From: Schistocerca nitens
Taxonomy: Eukaryota > Arthropoda > Insecta > Orthoptera > Acrididae
Length of the DNA: 64,000 nucleotides
Direction of reading: 5' to 3'
Assembly (NCBI RefSeq): GCF_023898315.1
Contig: NC_064614.1
Span: 382,787,348-382,851,347, forward strand
Part shown: piece by piece, positions 33,899 through 44,872 of the stretch
Layout: the number at the start of each line of letters is the position of its first letter
Position numbering within the stretch: the stretch's first letter is position 1
Translations under genes and position numbers: made by a program
The notes under the pieces: generated by a model
Seen by the model: only the letters and a program-made list of their open reading frames with translations
Database searches by the model: none
Told to the model about the DNA's origin: nothing

Positions 33899-34600
33899 AC
33901 AAATTAAAACTCTTTAAATAATCGCCATAGCAATATGCCGATCAGAGTCAGATGAAAGATAAAAAAAACTATTTGATAACCTTACATTTGTGTGCAACAG
34001 AAGAATACGTTCTCGGGGACAAATAAGGCATTGTGCTTCGTATTCGCTTCTTCCTGCCTTGAAACATTTATACTTTAACGACAATGCGTCACTGAATTTG
34101 CATTTTCGTTCGGCATTTGGCGTGTAAAAGAAGCAATGTGAATTAACTGTTGACTTTGCACATACTTAATCTTCGATAACCAAAGTGCAAATGGAAGAGA
34201 GAGAAAATCAAGTCATTGGCTCTTCACATCTGTATTATGATTTGTTGTCTCGATTTCCCGTCATTCATCGCACCGTTACCAACATCTACACAGCACGCAG
34301 ACACCGCCGACACCGAAATTCATTTTAACCCAGAGTTCAAATGCTGTGTAGCCACATCCATCATTCTTTGTTACTAATGGAATGTATATGCTGTATCACT
34401 GCAGCTGTCTTGCCACAGAGACTTGCAGTTGCGGTTGATAACCAATTATTCGTTTCTATTTTCACACCTGCCAGTTCATTTCTAACGATCACTGTAGGAC
34501 ATTAGAGACTTTTCAAAATTTTCCCCCAGACGCCGGACAAACGGTTAAAATGTAGGACATGTCCGGGAATTTCCGGACACCTGGTAAACCTAATACAGAT

Positions 34601-35050
34601 GTAGTACTCAACTGATTCCTGTTTTGGAAATTCAGCAGACTACATAAAATACGAAAGTACCTTATTATTCAATAAACTGGACTCCTAGATGTCATTCGAT
34701 AGGTGCAAAGAAAGGTAATGTATTGCATTATTAAAACTGATTGCATACTTGCAAAATAAACACAGAAGTATTCTAATTACTACACATACACATCAGATTT
34801 AATAAAAAATGTGTTTTTGTACTGCTTAGATACCTATGTTTCACCTTTATCAATGATAAACTTGTTTCTTTACCTTCTGAAGCTTATCCGCAAACAAAAA
34901 TTTCAGAATGAAGTATATGAGTACGTTTTGAAGAAACTTCTGACAATTCTTCAATATGTCCCAACTATCCAAAACATCTCTACTGTCCAAAGTGTGAGAT
35001 ATAACTATATCTGTCGTTATGCACAAGCAACACGATTAGTATCCATGCTG
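34601..35050. other. Unassigned AT-rich interval
   Basis: Between the hAT right duplication and a degenerate SINE. No domain or repeat recognised. Confidence 0.4.
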
Positions 35051-35054
35051 AATA

Positions 35055-35300
35055 TTTCACTCTGCAGCGGAATGCACATGATTGTGATTCAGGACTAGGA
35101 ATTGGAAAAAGGCCCTATCCCCTCGGACGTTCAGCTCATTATTTATGACGAAAAAGCCTCGGCTGAGCTTAGAAAGCAGAGGAGAGCTACTGGTAAACTG
35201 ATGCCTCGAGCAGGGATGTGAGCTATGACTGAGCTGATCCATCAGTGAGAGAATAATCTGTGAAAGGTCCGAGTTCGATTCTCGGTCCCTCGCGATGTGG
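35055..35300 (+). mobile_element. Degenerate copy of the inverted-dimer SINE family
   Basis: TTTCACTCTGCAGCGGAATG at 35056-35075 matches the junction motif of the element at 33331, and GAGTTCGATTCTCGGTCC at about 35270-35288 matches its box B region. Intervening sequence is strongly diverged. No target duplication identified. Confidence 0.6.
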
Positions 35301-35448
35301 TAATCCGTTACAAAATTCCGCCACCAGCTGTAACAGATGATAGTGACGATCAGTAACTTCAATTTGGTGGTACGCAATACTCATTAACGACTTTTCGTAT
35401 GTATCATAGCATCGTATTTTAATATTGTAGCACACAATGATTCTACGC

Positions 35449-35875
35449 CATTGAGCCCAAACATTATAACCACTTGTTTAATAGTGTGTTGGTTCACCTT
35501 TGCGATCCTGTGTGACACGGATTAGACAAGTTCTTGGTAGTTTCCGAAGCTTTGTGGCACCGGTTATTTACGGACATGTTACATAATTCTTGTAAATTAC
35601 CTACCAATGGATTATGGACATCGAGCTGGTGGTCGATGATGTCGCAGATGCATTCCAACTGGTTGAAATCAGGTGAATTTGCTGGCCAGCATATCGTGCT
35701 CCACAAACCACTGTAGCATGATTCTGACCTTGTGACTCAAAGTTATTCTGCTGGAAGATGCCATAACCATCGGGGAAGATATCGATCATTAGGGATGCAT
35801 GTGATCCCTCATAATGTTCACGTAGTGCACAGACGGTGCCCTCGATTGCTTCAATAGACCTCATGAAATCCCAGC
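35449..35875 (-). mobile_element. Tc1-like 3' fragment (third family)
   Basis: Minus-strand sequence related to the element at 20279. DGYGIFQQNNF (35772-35740) corresponds to the second catalytic motif with Asp changed to Asn. SPDFNQLECICDIIDHQL (35675-35622) has the third Glu. It ends in an inverted-repeat-like GGTTATAATGTTTGGGCTCA near 35450. The N-terminal half is absent. Confidence 0.75.
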
Positions 35876-35879
35876 TGCA

Positions 35880-36200
35880 TATTCAAAGTAGCATACAGTT
35901 TCGTTTCCTATCATGCTTCTGGCGGATGCAGCAGATGACGCAGCCTACTGCCCGATTGGAAGGTATTGGTTCCTTAGCAGCGTCTGCGACCTGTGGCGAC
36001 AGGTGGGCCGCATCAGCCGTGCAGCAACACCGCTCGCAGAGTAACCCTGCCTCAGCCGCTGCTCACAGTAATGGGCAGCAGTAACCGGATGATTTAGCCA
36101 GACTAATGTCCTTACGACGCTTTTGAAATACTTCATGTATGAATCTAGAACGGGGAAACTTATATTGGCAACCCCACCCCCCCAATAAGTGTACAAGACT
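35880..36200. other. Unassigned, partly GC-rich interval
   Basis: Contains a GC-rich patch (about 35925-36090) with no recognisable domain or repeat. A run of seven C occurs at 36176-36182. Confidence 0.35.
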
Positions 36201-36204
36201 TTTA

Positions 36205-36722
36205 GATGGTGGTAGCCCTCCCGGTTAGCCATGCGGTCTAACGCAAAGCTTTCCGGATTGGGAAGGAGCGCCTGGTCCTCGGCACGAATCCGCGCGGCGG
36301 ACTTGTGACGAGGTCCGGTCTGTGGATGGATTTTAGGTGGTTTTCCATCTGCCTCAGCGAATGCGGGCTGGTTCCCCTTATTCCGCCTAGACAACACTAT
36401 GTCGGCGATTGTTGCGCGAACAAGTTCTCAAGTTCTCGACGTACGCGTACAACACCATTACTCTACCACACAAACATAGGGGTTACACTCGTCTGGTGAG
36501 ACGTTCCCTGGTGGGGGGGGGGGGGGGGGGAGGGCGGGGGGAGGTCAACCGGGGGCTGAACCGCACAATAACCCCGAAAGAGTGGTTCGGTGTGGGGCGG
36601 CGGTGGGGTGAAGTGGACTGCGGCAGTCGTCGTGGGGTTGTGGATCACTGCGAATGCGACGGGGACGGAGCCTCTCCGTTGTTTCCAGGCCCTTAGTTTA
36701 CATACAATACAATACAATTTAT
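36205..36722 (+). mobile_element. Long tRNA-derived SINE with ATACA-repeat tail
   Basis: Starts with a tRNA-like head (CCCTCCCGGTTAGCCATGCG, box A-like; a box B-like GGCACGAATCC near 36285), followed by a long body (TTTTCCATCTGCCTCAGCG, GGGGTTACACTCGTCTGGTG, GGTTCGGTGTGGGGCGGCGG) and an (ATACA)n tail at about 36698-36717. At over 500 bp it is long for a SINE. It contains an 18-G homopolymer that would be unstable. Non-coding. Confidence 0.8.
36513..36530 (+). repeat. Poly-G run of 18
   Basis: Uninterrupted run of 18 G followed by AGGGCGGGGG, inside the SINE body where a short G tract was probably expanded. Prone to length errors in sequencing and assembly. Confidence 0.95.
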
Positions 36723-36724
36723 AT

Positions 36725-37005
36725 GGTACTAGCACAGTTTTCTCTTTGCCGCAATGCGTTTTGTTGCAAAAATCTTGAATGTTTCGTCTACACAGCTTTA
36801 AAATATGTATTAAGGGATCAAACGACTTGTTCTAAACACCATGAGCTACACAGGAAAAGTATACTTCCCAAACCGGTTTTTCGATGTATAATCAAAAGCC
36901 AGTGGCATCTCGTACAGAGGAACAAACAACTGTATGTACATCAATTTCTGCACCATGACAACTGTATAAACACTCTAAGACAAAAAAAAGAAAAAACGCA
37001 CACAC
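36725..37005. other. Short unassigned interval
   Basis: Between the SINE tail and the Tc1-like remnant; nothing recognised. Confidence 0.35.
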
Positions 37006-37082
37006 CATGGAGGAGTTATCCAGATCGACGTACTGCTGTGCTGTTTAAGGTTGTCTAGGATCACAACCAAATTGGTTCTGCT

Positions 37083-37830
37083 ATGAAAAGAAACGGCACC
37101 CCAGACCATCAGTCATGTTTGTCAGGACATTTGGCTGGTGGCAGTGAGGTTGGTATCCCACCGCTGTCCAAGGCGTCTCCAGACATGTTTTTGCTGGTGA
37201 TCGCAGCCTGGAATCTCATTGACTGGAGGACAGTTGTCTTCAGTGATGAGTCCCGCTTCAAAATGAGTCCTGATGGCGTGTCACCCACCACAAGGCCCAA
37301 CAACCAGAAAAGTTGTACTGGGTTGCAATTTCCCGGCCGCTGTGACCGAGCAGTTCTAAGCGCTTCAGTCCGGAACCACGCTGCTGCTACGGTCGCAGGT
37401 TCGAATCCTGCCTCGGGCATGGATGTGTGTGATGTCCTTAAGTTAGTTAGGTTTAAGTAGTTCTAAGTCTAGGGGACTGATGACCTCAGATGTTAAGTCA
37501 CGCACTGCTTAGAGCCTTTTGAACCATTTTTGGTTGCAATTTCACTTCACAGCAGGCTCCCTTTAGTTGTTATCCTTGACAGCCTCACAGTATAGCAGTA
37601 CGTTGACGATGTTCTACACCTCATTTTGTTGCCCTTCATGGCTAGCCATCCTGTGCTCACGATTCCGGAAGATAATGCCCTCCCGCACACGGTGAGAGTT
37701 TCTACTGATTGTCTTCGTGCTCCCCAGACTCTACCTAGCCCATCTAGGTCGCCAGATTTCTCTCCAGTTGAAAACGTCTGGAGCATTATAGCCAGAGCCT
37801 TCCAGTCAGTTCTGGATTTTTAACATTTAA
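37083..37830 (+). pseudogene. Tc1-like transposase, split by SINE
   Basis: Upstream of the SINE: RTVVFSDESRFKMSPDG (37229-37280) with the first catalytic Asp. Downstream: IPEDNALPHTVRVSTDC (37660-37710) with the second Asp, and RSPDFSPVENVWSIIARAF (37748-37803) with the third residue as Glu. Unlike the elements at 6161, 8241 and 21786, all three acidic residues survive, although frames shift and the N-terminal DNA-binding region is not readable. Confidence 0.85.
37332..37531 (+). mobile_element. tRNA-derived SINE inside Tc1 remnant
   Basis: Same family as 15916 and 16753, here on the plus strand, with head CCCGGCCGCTGTGACCGAGC, box B GGTTCGAATCC (37401-37411) and end GAACCATTTTT. Perfect 11-bp target duplication GGTTGCAATTT at 37321-37331 and 37532-37542. 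Confidence 0.95.
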
Positions 37831-37989
37831 CACGCCAATTGGACATAATTTCGCACGATATCCCTCATGAAGATTTCCAACAAGTCTATCAGTAAATGCC
37901 AAACCGAATAACTGCTTGTGTAAAGGCTAAAGGTGGACCAACGCGTTATTAACTTGCTCAATTTATTAAGAATTTATGAACTCCATCCA

Positions 37990-38110
37990 GTCAGATAGTA
38001 CATAGATTGTCGTGTATGTTGTTGTTGTCAAATCTTAGGCAGTCATAATGTTTGATCACGTCTGGCATAACCGTCTTACCGTGTAAACATGGAACTGACA
38101 GGCCAAAGTA
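37990..38110 (-). repeat. Dispersed repeat, copy X (partner at 45298)
   Basis: On the minus strand this reads CCTGTCAGTTCCATGTTT, GGTTATGCCAGA, AAGATTTGACAACAAC, and aligns over about 110 bp with plus-strand 45298-45410. Function unknown; it may be part of the Tc1-like terminal region that precedes it. Confidence 0.7.
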
Positions 38111-38800
38111 GGGCTGAGCAGGTAATATTCGCGTTCGAGCAAGCTCGAGATTTCCCAATACGCTGCAGAGTTCGACATGGTATCGAGCTTGTTCAAATAG
38201 TCATGTGACATCTGACTCGTGCAGCGCGTAAGGGATACACAAACAACTATGATCAAATCACAATGATAAGCTATTGTTCTGCTTAAAGTTCTACAATTTT
38301 GTGGAATACAGAAGGAAGTAGACTTAAATTCTACCATTTTACACACTCCTATAGCGTTTAAACAAATTTACAAGTTCTCATTCGTTACTGGTATGTATGG
38401 ATATATCAATATCTACACTGAATTTTAAATGAAGGTAAAGGACAAAGACGAAAATATTGTCCTCCAAAAAATACTACTTGTTTGGACCCCGTATAATATA
38501 TTATTTGTTTGTGAGTGGCGTTAGTGATTTACCAATTAGGCAGAAAAGGGTCAATTCAATCCCTGTTCACACATTAAAATTACAGATAAAAATTGTAGCG
38601 GCACCATCGTTTAGGATAGGGAAAGTTAGTTTTGTGCAATATTCTGAGCACTAGTTACAGCCAGGTGCGGGCCGGATTGCAGTGAGTTACGCATACCAAC
38701 AGTTGTGAAGTAGAATAGAGGCCACAGGGCCGTCAAATTGCTGAAAGAGTATACGTAGCAGTTTCCATGTCGCAAATCACAGGCAGAAGAGGCCCATGGG
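38111..38800. other. Unassigned interval
   Basis: AT-rich at the left, becoming GC-richer towards the LTR-like block. No domain or RNA gene recognised. Confidence 0.4.
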
Positions 38801-38811
38801 CTAATCTAGCG

Positions 38812-39600
38812 TGTTATGAGTACGTGACGCGAAGTGGCACATATGGCAAAACAGAGGCACCAAGCCACATATAAATAGGTGCGAGTTTCTAACGAGATTC
38901 ATTCAAATGTGGCAGCTAACCTGGACAGTGGGGCGTGTCGCACCACCAGCTACACGCAGAAGCAGATGGGGCGCCAGCGTTCCAGTCCACAGCAAGTCAC
39001 TGGTTCGACCTACTGTGGCTGACGCGGGATCCCTAGCCAGCCAGCGGCAGGCCATTAAATGGCTCACAACTGCGGGCAGTCGTCCTGGCTTCCAACACAC
39101 GCCAGAGGCATCCCAAGACAAGGGCCACAGATTCGGATGCCAGATTGCGGGCACTTGTCGCCGCGATCACAGCCACACCGGCGAGAAGCACACAGCTGGC
39201 TGCCTGCAGCTCACACCGAGCGGCACTGACTTGGCAGGGACACAGACTGCCGAGTCAACTGCCGGCATCCTGATGACTCCGCATTCTGCTGGCGTACAAG
39301 ACCAACACACAGTGCATGCATGGGTCACTGAGGCAGATATTCCGTGCCAGGCCATTTCACGGACAGCGAGTGGAGACCTCAGCATTGCGGGATCCAGTGA
39401 CACAGACCAAGGAGAACATGGCACTGTAGTTGGAAACAATAAATCACTTGGAAAGCTCGGACGAGTCTTAAAACCGTGCCTCCTATCTCTTCCCAATACA
39501 TTTCGTCATATTGATATATTCGGAGGCAGAAGTTCCCATTACAAAATGTACCCAATTTTAATCAGTTTGCAAATAGATGGCAAAATTCAATTTAAATAGT
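38812..39600 (+). other. GC-rich block with TATA box and poly(A) signal, possible solo LTR
   Basis: About 0.6 kb (38900-39460) is clearly richer in G and C than its surroundings. It is preceded by TATAAATAG (38870-38878) and contains AATAAA at 39438-39443. A 230-codon frame is open from an ATG at 38907 to 39599, but its predicted sequence is rich in Ser, Thr, Gly and His, has no motif I recognise, and the minus strand also holds open frames, as GC-rich DNA often does. TATA then AATAAA a few hundred bases apart fits a retrotransposon LTR, but I could not find matching TG...CA ends with a target duplication. A host promoter plus first exon is the alternative. Confidence 0.4.
38870..38878 (+). 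promoter_or_regulatory. TATA-box-like element
   Basis: TATAAATAG at the left edge of the GC-rich block, with TTCATT (initiator-like) about 25-30 bp downstream. Sequence match only. Confidence 0.4.
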
Positions 39601-39899
39601 CAGGAAAATCAAGAATTAAATGCTGAATAATCAAAATATATTTTAATAAAATGAATGTATTTTTTTGCGCGAGAATGAGTAACAGCAGCAAGACGCGTCT
39701 TGGAGATAGTACCATCAGACATCACTAGATTGCGAGATGAGTGATATTACATTACATTGTTATTTTTTCCATAGGTCTTGAATACGACATTTCGTAATGA
39801 TGTGGAATGTGTCAGTTTAACTTAAGTTTTCTTTACACAATATAATAATTTTTAACAGTTACTACTTCATATCTAATAATTCATCTACTGAGTAGAAGG

Positions 39900-40551
39900 A
39901 GTTATCTTTCAGAAATTCTTTTCATTTGTTTTTAAATGTGGGTTGGCTATCTGTCAGGCTTAATGCTGTTTGGCAAGCGACTAAGGATTTTTCTGGCAGC
40001 ATAATTCATCCCTTTCCGTGCCAAACTCACATTTAACCCAGAATAATAAAGATCATCCTTTATTCTGATATTGTAGCTATGCATTTCACTATATTTTTGA
40101 ACTGGGATGGGTTATTAATAACAAATTTCGTATGTGAATATATGTATTGTGAAGCTACTGTGAGTATTCCAAGTCCCTAAATAAATGTCTGCAATGTGAT
40201 CTTGGATGAGCTCCAGCTGTTATTCTGATTACAAGCTTTTGTGCAATGAATACTTTTTCTCTTAATCATAAATTACCCCAAAATATGATGCCATATGATA
40301 GCAGTGAATGGATACAGGCATAGTAGGCTAATTTATTGATATATTTATGACCAAACCTTTAGACAACACTAATAGCGTAAGTAGCCAAAGCTAACTATTT
40401 CAGCAGATCATCAATGTGTTTTCTCCATTTCAATTTCTCATCAATGCGCACACCCAGAAATTTTAATATTCTGCCTTAGCAACAGATTTCTGTTCAAAGT
40501 CTATATTTAAAAAAAGTTTTATGCCATTTACTGTACAGAATTGCATATACT
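39900..40551 (-). pseudogene. LINE reverse transcriptase, C-terminal half
   Basis: Continuation of the split RT: QFCTVNGIKLFLN (40540-40500), FLGVRIDEKLKWRKHIDDLL (40460-40400), a SLLSYGIIFWGN segment (40300-40265) and a decayed C-terminal region to about 39900. Stops and shifts throughout. Its homology to the RT C-terminus at 27003-26530 supports the assignment. Confidence 0.85.
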
Positions 40552-40570
40552 GTTGTTGTTGTTGTTGTTG
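40552..40570 (+). repeat. (GTT)n microsatellite, RTE 3' tail
   Basis: Six TTG/GTT units forming the 3' tail of the RTE copy; expected to vary in length between individuals. Confidence 0.9.
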
Positions 40571-40576
40571 TGGTCT

Positions 40577-43538
40577 TCAGTCCTGAGACTGGTTTGGTGC
40601 AGCTCTCCATGCTACTCTATCCTGTGCAAGCTTCTTCATCTCCCAGTACCTACTGCAACCTACATCCTTCTGAATCTGTTTAGTGTATTCATCTCTTGGT
40701 CCCCCTCTGCGATTTTTACCCTCCACGCTACCCTCCAATTCTAAATTTGTGATCCCTTGATGCCTCAAAACATGTCCTACCAACCGATCCCTTCTTCTAG
40801 TCAAGTTGTGCCACAAACTTCTCATCTCCCCAATGCTATTCAATACCTCCTCATTAGTTACGTGATCTACCCACCTTATCTTCAGCATTCTTCTGTAGCA
40901 CCACATTTCGAAAGCTTCTACTCTCTTCTTGTCCAAACTAGTTATCGTCCATGTTTCACTTCCATACATGGCTACACTCCATACAAATACTTTCAGAAAC
41001 GACTTCCTGACACTTAAATCTATACCCGATGTTAACAAATTTCTCTTCTTCAGAAACTCTTTCCTTGCCATTGCCAGTCTACATTTTATATCCTCTCTAC
41101 TTCGACCATCATCAGTTATTTTACACCCTAAATAGCAAAACTCGTTTACTACTTTAAGTGTCTCATTTCCTAATCTAATTCCCTCAGCATCACCCGATTT
41201 AATTTTACTAAATTCCATTATCCTCCTTTTGCTTTTGTTGATGTTCATCTTATATCCTCCTTTCAAGACACTGTCCATTCCGTTCAACTGCTCTTCCAAG
41301 TCCTTTGCTGTCTCTGACAGAATTACAATGTCATCGGCAAACCTCAAAGTTTTTACTTCTTCTCCATGAATTTTAATACCTACTCCGAATTTTTCTTTTG
41401 TTTCCTTCACTGCTTGCTCAATATACAGATTGAATAACATCGGGGAGAGGCTACAACCCTGTCTCACTCCTTTCCCAACCACTGCTTCCCTTTCATGCCC
41501 CTCGACTCTTATAACTGCCATCTGCTTCCTGTACAAATTGTAAATAGCCTTTCGCTCCCTGTATTTTACCCAGCCACCTTCAGAATTTGAAAGAGAGTAT
41601 TCCAGTTAACATTGTCAAAAGCTTTCTCTAAGTCTACAAATGCTAGAAACGTAGGTTTGCCTTTCCTTAATTTTTGTTCTAAGATAAGTCGTAAGGTTAG
41701 TATTGCCTCACGTGTTCCAACATTTCTACGGAATCCAAACTGATCTTCCCCGAGGTCCGCTTCTACCAGTTTTTCCATTCCTCTATAAAGAATTCGCGTT
41801 AGTATTTTGCAGCTGTGACTTATTAAACTGATAGTTCGGTAATTTTCACATCTGTCAACACCTGCTTTCTTTGGGATTGGAATTATTATATTCTTCTTGA
41901 AGTCTGAGGGTATTTCGCCTGTCTCATACATCCTGCTCACCAGATAGTAGAGTTTTGTCATGACTGGCTCTCCCGCGGCCATCAGTAGTTCTAATGGAAT
42001 GTTGTTTACTCCCGGGGCCTTGTTTCGACTCAGGTCTTTCAGTGCTCTGTCAAACTCTTCACGCAGTATCCTATCTCCCATTTCATCTTCACCTACATCC
42101 TCTTCCATTTCCACAATATTGTTCCCAAGTACATCGCCCTTGTACAGACCCTCTATATACTCCTTCCACCTTTCTGCTTTCCCTTCTTTACGTAGAACTG
42201 GGTTTCCATCTGAGCTCATGATATTCATTCAAGTGGTTCTCTTTTCTCCAAAGGTCTTTTTAATTTTCCTGTAGGCAGTATTTATCTTACCCCTAGTGAG
42301 ACAAGCCTCTATATCCTTACATTTGCCCTCTAGCCATCCCTGCTTAGCCATTTTGCACTTCCTGTCGATCTCATTTTTGAGACGTTTGTATTCCTTTTTG
42401 CCTGCTTCATTTACTGCATTTTTATATTTTCTCCTTTCATCAATTAAATTCAATATTTCTTCTGTTACCCAAGGATTTCTGTTAGCCCTCGCCTTTTTAC
42501 CTACTTGATCGTCTGCTGCCTTCACTACTTCATCCCTCAGAGCTACCCATTCTTCTTCTACTGTATTTTTTTCCCCATTCATGTCAATTGTTCCCTTATG
42601 CTATCCCTGAAACTCTCTACAACCTCTGGTTCTTTCAGTTTATCCAGGTTCCATCTCCTTAAATTCCCAACTTTTTGCAGTTTCTTCAGTTTCAATCTGC
42701 AGTTCATAACCAATAGATTGTGGTCAGAATCCACATCTGCCCCTGGAAATGTCTTACAATTTAAAACCTGGTTCCTAAATCTCTGTCTTACCCTTATATA
42801 ATCTATCTGATACCTTTTAGTATCTCCAGGATTCTTCCAGGTATACAAACTTCTTTTATGATTCTTGAACCAAGTGTTAGCTATGATTAAGTTATGCTCT
42901 GTGCAAAATTCTACAAGGCGGCTTCCTCTTCCATTTCTTCCCCCCAATCCATATTCACCTACTATGTTTCCTTCTCTCCCTTTTCCTACTGACGAATTCC
43001 AGTCACCCATGACTATTAAATTTTCGTCTCCCTTCACTACCTGAATAATTTCTTTTATCTCGTCATACATTTCTTCAATTTCTTCGTCATCTGCAGAGCT
43101 AGTTGGCATATAAACTTGTACTACTGTAGTAGGCATGGGCTTTGCGTCTATCTTGGCCACAATAATGCGTTCACTATGCTGCTTGCAGTAGCTAACCCGC
43201 ACTCCTATTTTTTTATTCATTATTAAACCTACTCCTGCATTACCCCTATTTGATTTTGTATTTATAACCCTGTATTCACCTGACCAAGAGTCTTGTTCCT
43301 CCTGCCACCGAACTTCACTAATTCCCACTATATCTAACTTTAACCTATCCATTTCCCTTTTTAAATTTTCTAACCTACCTGCCCGATTAAGGGATCTGAC
43401 TTTCCACACTCCGATCCGTAGAACGCCAGTTTTCTTTCTCCTGATAATGACGTCCCCTTGAGTAGTCCCCGCCCGGAGATCCGAATGGGGGACTATTTTA
43501 CCTCTGGAATATTTTACCCAAGAGGACACCATCATCAT
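40577..43538 (-). pseudogene. RTE ORF: endonuclease/reverse transcriptase, four lesions
   Basis: Starts MMMVSSWVKY and ends in the normal TGA at 40577-40579. The endonuclease has ISEVRWQEEQ, MGDWNSSVGKG and SDHNLLVMN; the RT has NKAPGVNNIP, FVDLEKAFDN, GKGVRQGCSLSPMLFNLYI and LRFADDIVIL; the RTE C-terminus is complete. Lesions relative to copy 1: CGA to TGA followed by a one-base deletion in a G run (about 42580), TGT to TGA (about 42229), and a one-base deletion (GGGG to GGG, about 41572). None is shared with copy 1, so each copy was inactivated independently after inserting from an active source. Confidence 0.92.
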
Positions 43539-43783
43539 TTAATCATACAGTAAAGCTGCATGTCCTCGGGAAAAATTACGGCTGTAGTTTCCCCTTGCTT
43601 TCAGCCGTTCGCAGTACCAGCACAGCAAGGCCGTTTTGGTTAATGTTACAAGGCCAGATCAGTCAATCATCCAGACTGTTGCCTCTGCAACTACTGAAAA
43701 GGCTGCTGCCCCTCTTCAGGAACCACATGTTTGTCTGGCCTCTCAACAGATACCACTCCGTTGTGGTTGCACCTACGGTACGG

Positions 43784-44720
43784 TGTTATCTCAAAATTTA
43801 GTTAGAGTCCATTTATAGAGAACCACTTAATAATTTTCTGAACAATATTATTTACAATTTCCTCAGCTGATTCTTGTTTGTTGGGTGTGATTACTATACT
43901 TGTATCATCAGCAAAAAGAACTAGCTTTGCATCTTCATGAATACAGAGTGGCAAGTCATTAACATATATTAAAAAGAATAAGGGCCCCAAGACTGAACTT
44001 TGAGGGACACCATTCTGGATACTTCCCCAATTGGAAGATTCTGCTGATTTTTGCAGACTACCTGTACTGTAAATACCAACCTTCTACGTTCTTCCAGTTA
44101 AATATGAATTAAACTATTTGTGCACTGTCCCACTCATACCACAATACTTAAGCTTATCTAAAGGAATTTCATGATTCACACAATCAAAAGCCTTTGAGAG
44201 ATCACGAGATGTCCCAATGGATGATGTTTGGTTATTCAATGTATTTAATATTTGATCAGTGAAAGCATATGTAGGATTTTCTGCTGAAAATCCTTTCTGA
44301 AAACCAAGCTGACATTTTGTTAGTGCAGCATTTTTACAAATATGTGATGCTGCCCTTGAATACAATACTTTTTCAGGAATTTTGGATGAAGCTGTCAGAA
44401 GTGAGATTGGGTGGTAGTTCTTAGCATCAGACCTGTCCCCTTTTTATGCAAATGTTTAACAATAGCTTATTTCAGTCTACCTAGAAACAATGCCCTCTAT
44501 CAGTGGGCTCCTACGTATGTGGCTAAGAATCCTACTTATCTGCTGGGCATAAGCTTTCAGCACTGTGTTGGGAATTCCATTAATTCCATGTGAGCTTTTA
44601 CTTATGAGTGAATTTATTATTTTCCTAATTTCTGTAAGAGAGGTGGGTTGAATTTCAGTTTTATCTACTTACATAGGTATTGTCTCTTCTATTTACCAAA
44701 TCCAACTTGCTCAGTTCAAA
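43784..44720 (-). pseudogene. LINE reverse transcriptase, N-terminal half
   Basis: Minus-strand motifs: HGINGIPNTVLK-like sequence near 44590 in shifted frames, FQKGFSAENPTYAFTDQIL (44305-44245), SRDLSKAFDCVNH (44208-44170), GPLFFLIYVNDLPL (43990-43945) and LVLFADDTSIVI (43922-43887) with the catalytic FADD intact. Several frameshifts and stops separate them. It stops abruptly at the RTE insertion at 43783/43784. Confidence 0.88.
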
Positions 44721-44734
44721 CACCGTTGAAATGT

Positions 44735-44751
44735 TATATATATATATATAT
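44735..44751 (+). repeat. (TA)n microsatellite
   Basis: Alternating TA of about 17 bp within the decayed 5' part of the split LINE. Confidence 0.9.
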
Positions 44752-44872
44752 TATTCTGTAACTCTGTTTGTTCATTAAGTTTATTTCCCGATTGTTTCTT
44801 TGTGCAGTTGTATATTTCAGTTTCTTCCAGAATATTTTTACGTCGGGTAAACACGGAAAAACTTCAAAAAGG

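Larger units (their letters stand above)
31355..34592 (-). mobile_element. hAT-superfamily DNA transposon, defective
   Basis: Bounded by short inverted repeats (TAGGGTTACCAG at 31355 and CTGGTAAACCTA ending at 34592, 11 of 12 matching). They are flanked by ATATAGAT (31347-31354) and ATACAGAT (34593-34600), an 8-bp duplication with one mismatch, the length characteristic of hAT. The minus-strand interior encodes a broken hAT transposase. A 568-bp inverted-dimer SINE is inserted at 33331-33898 with its own duplication, so the original element was about 2.66 kb. Confidence 0.88.
37006..37960 (+). mobile_element. Tc1-like remnant (fourth family) with SINE insertion
   Basis: Plus-strand Tc1-like sequence from about CCATGGAGGAGTTATCC (37006) to GCTCAATTTATTAAG (about 37967). 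The SINE at 37332-37531 separates the first catalytic motif from the other two. Terminal repeats are not certain, so boundaries are approximate. Confidence 0.78.
40552..43783 (-). mobile_element. RTE-clade LINE, copy 2
   Basis: Close relative of copy 1, same orientation, ending in a (GTT)n microsatellite at 40552-40570 (CAA repeat on the element strand) directly after the TGA stop, as RTE elements do. The 5' end lies at about 43783, roughly 55 bp short of copy 1, so it is slightly 5' truncated. It is inserted in the RT of an older CR1/Jockey-type LINE. Confidence 0.93.
39745..44870 (-). mobile_element. CR1/Jockey-type LINE split by RTE insertion
   Basis: Two minus-strand parts, 44870-43784 and 40551-39745, form one reverse-transcriptase gene interrupted by the RTE copy at 40552-43783. 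The frame before the break ends in KWFSINGL followed by LN, and after it resumes as QFCTVNG, which is how related RTs continue. The 3' end has a TAATG-type tail (39745-39759). Endonuclease and ORF1 are missing, so it was 5' truncated. Confidence 0.88.

Noticed and set aside
38907-39599. 230-codon ORF as a host protein gene
   Set aside because: Low-complexity composition, no domain, open frames on the other strand as well; the GC-rich context makes chance openness likely.
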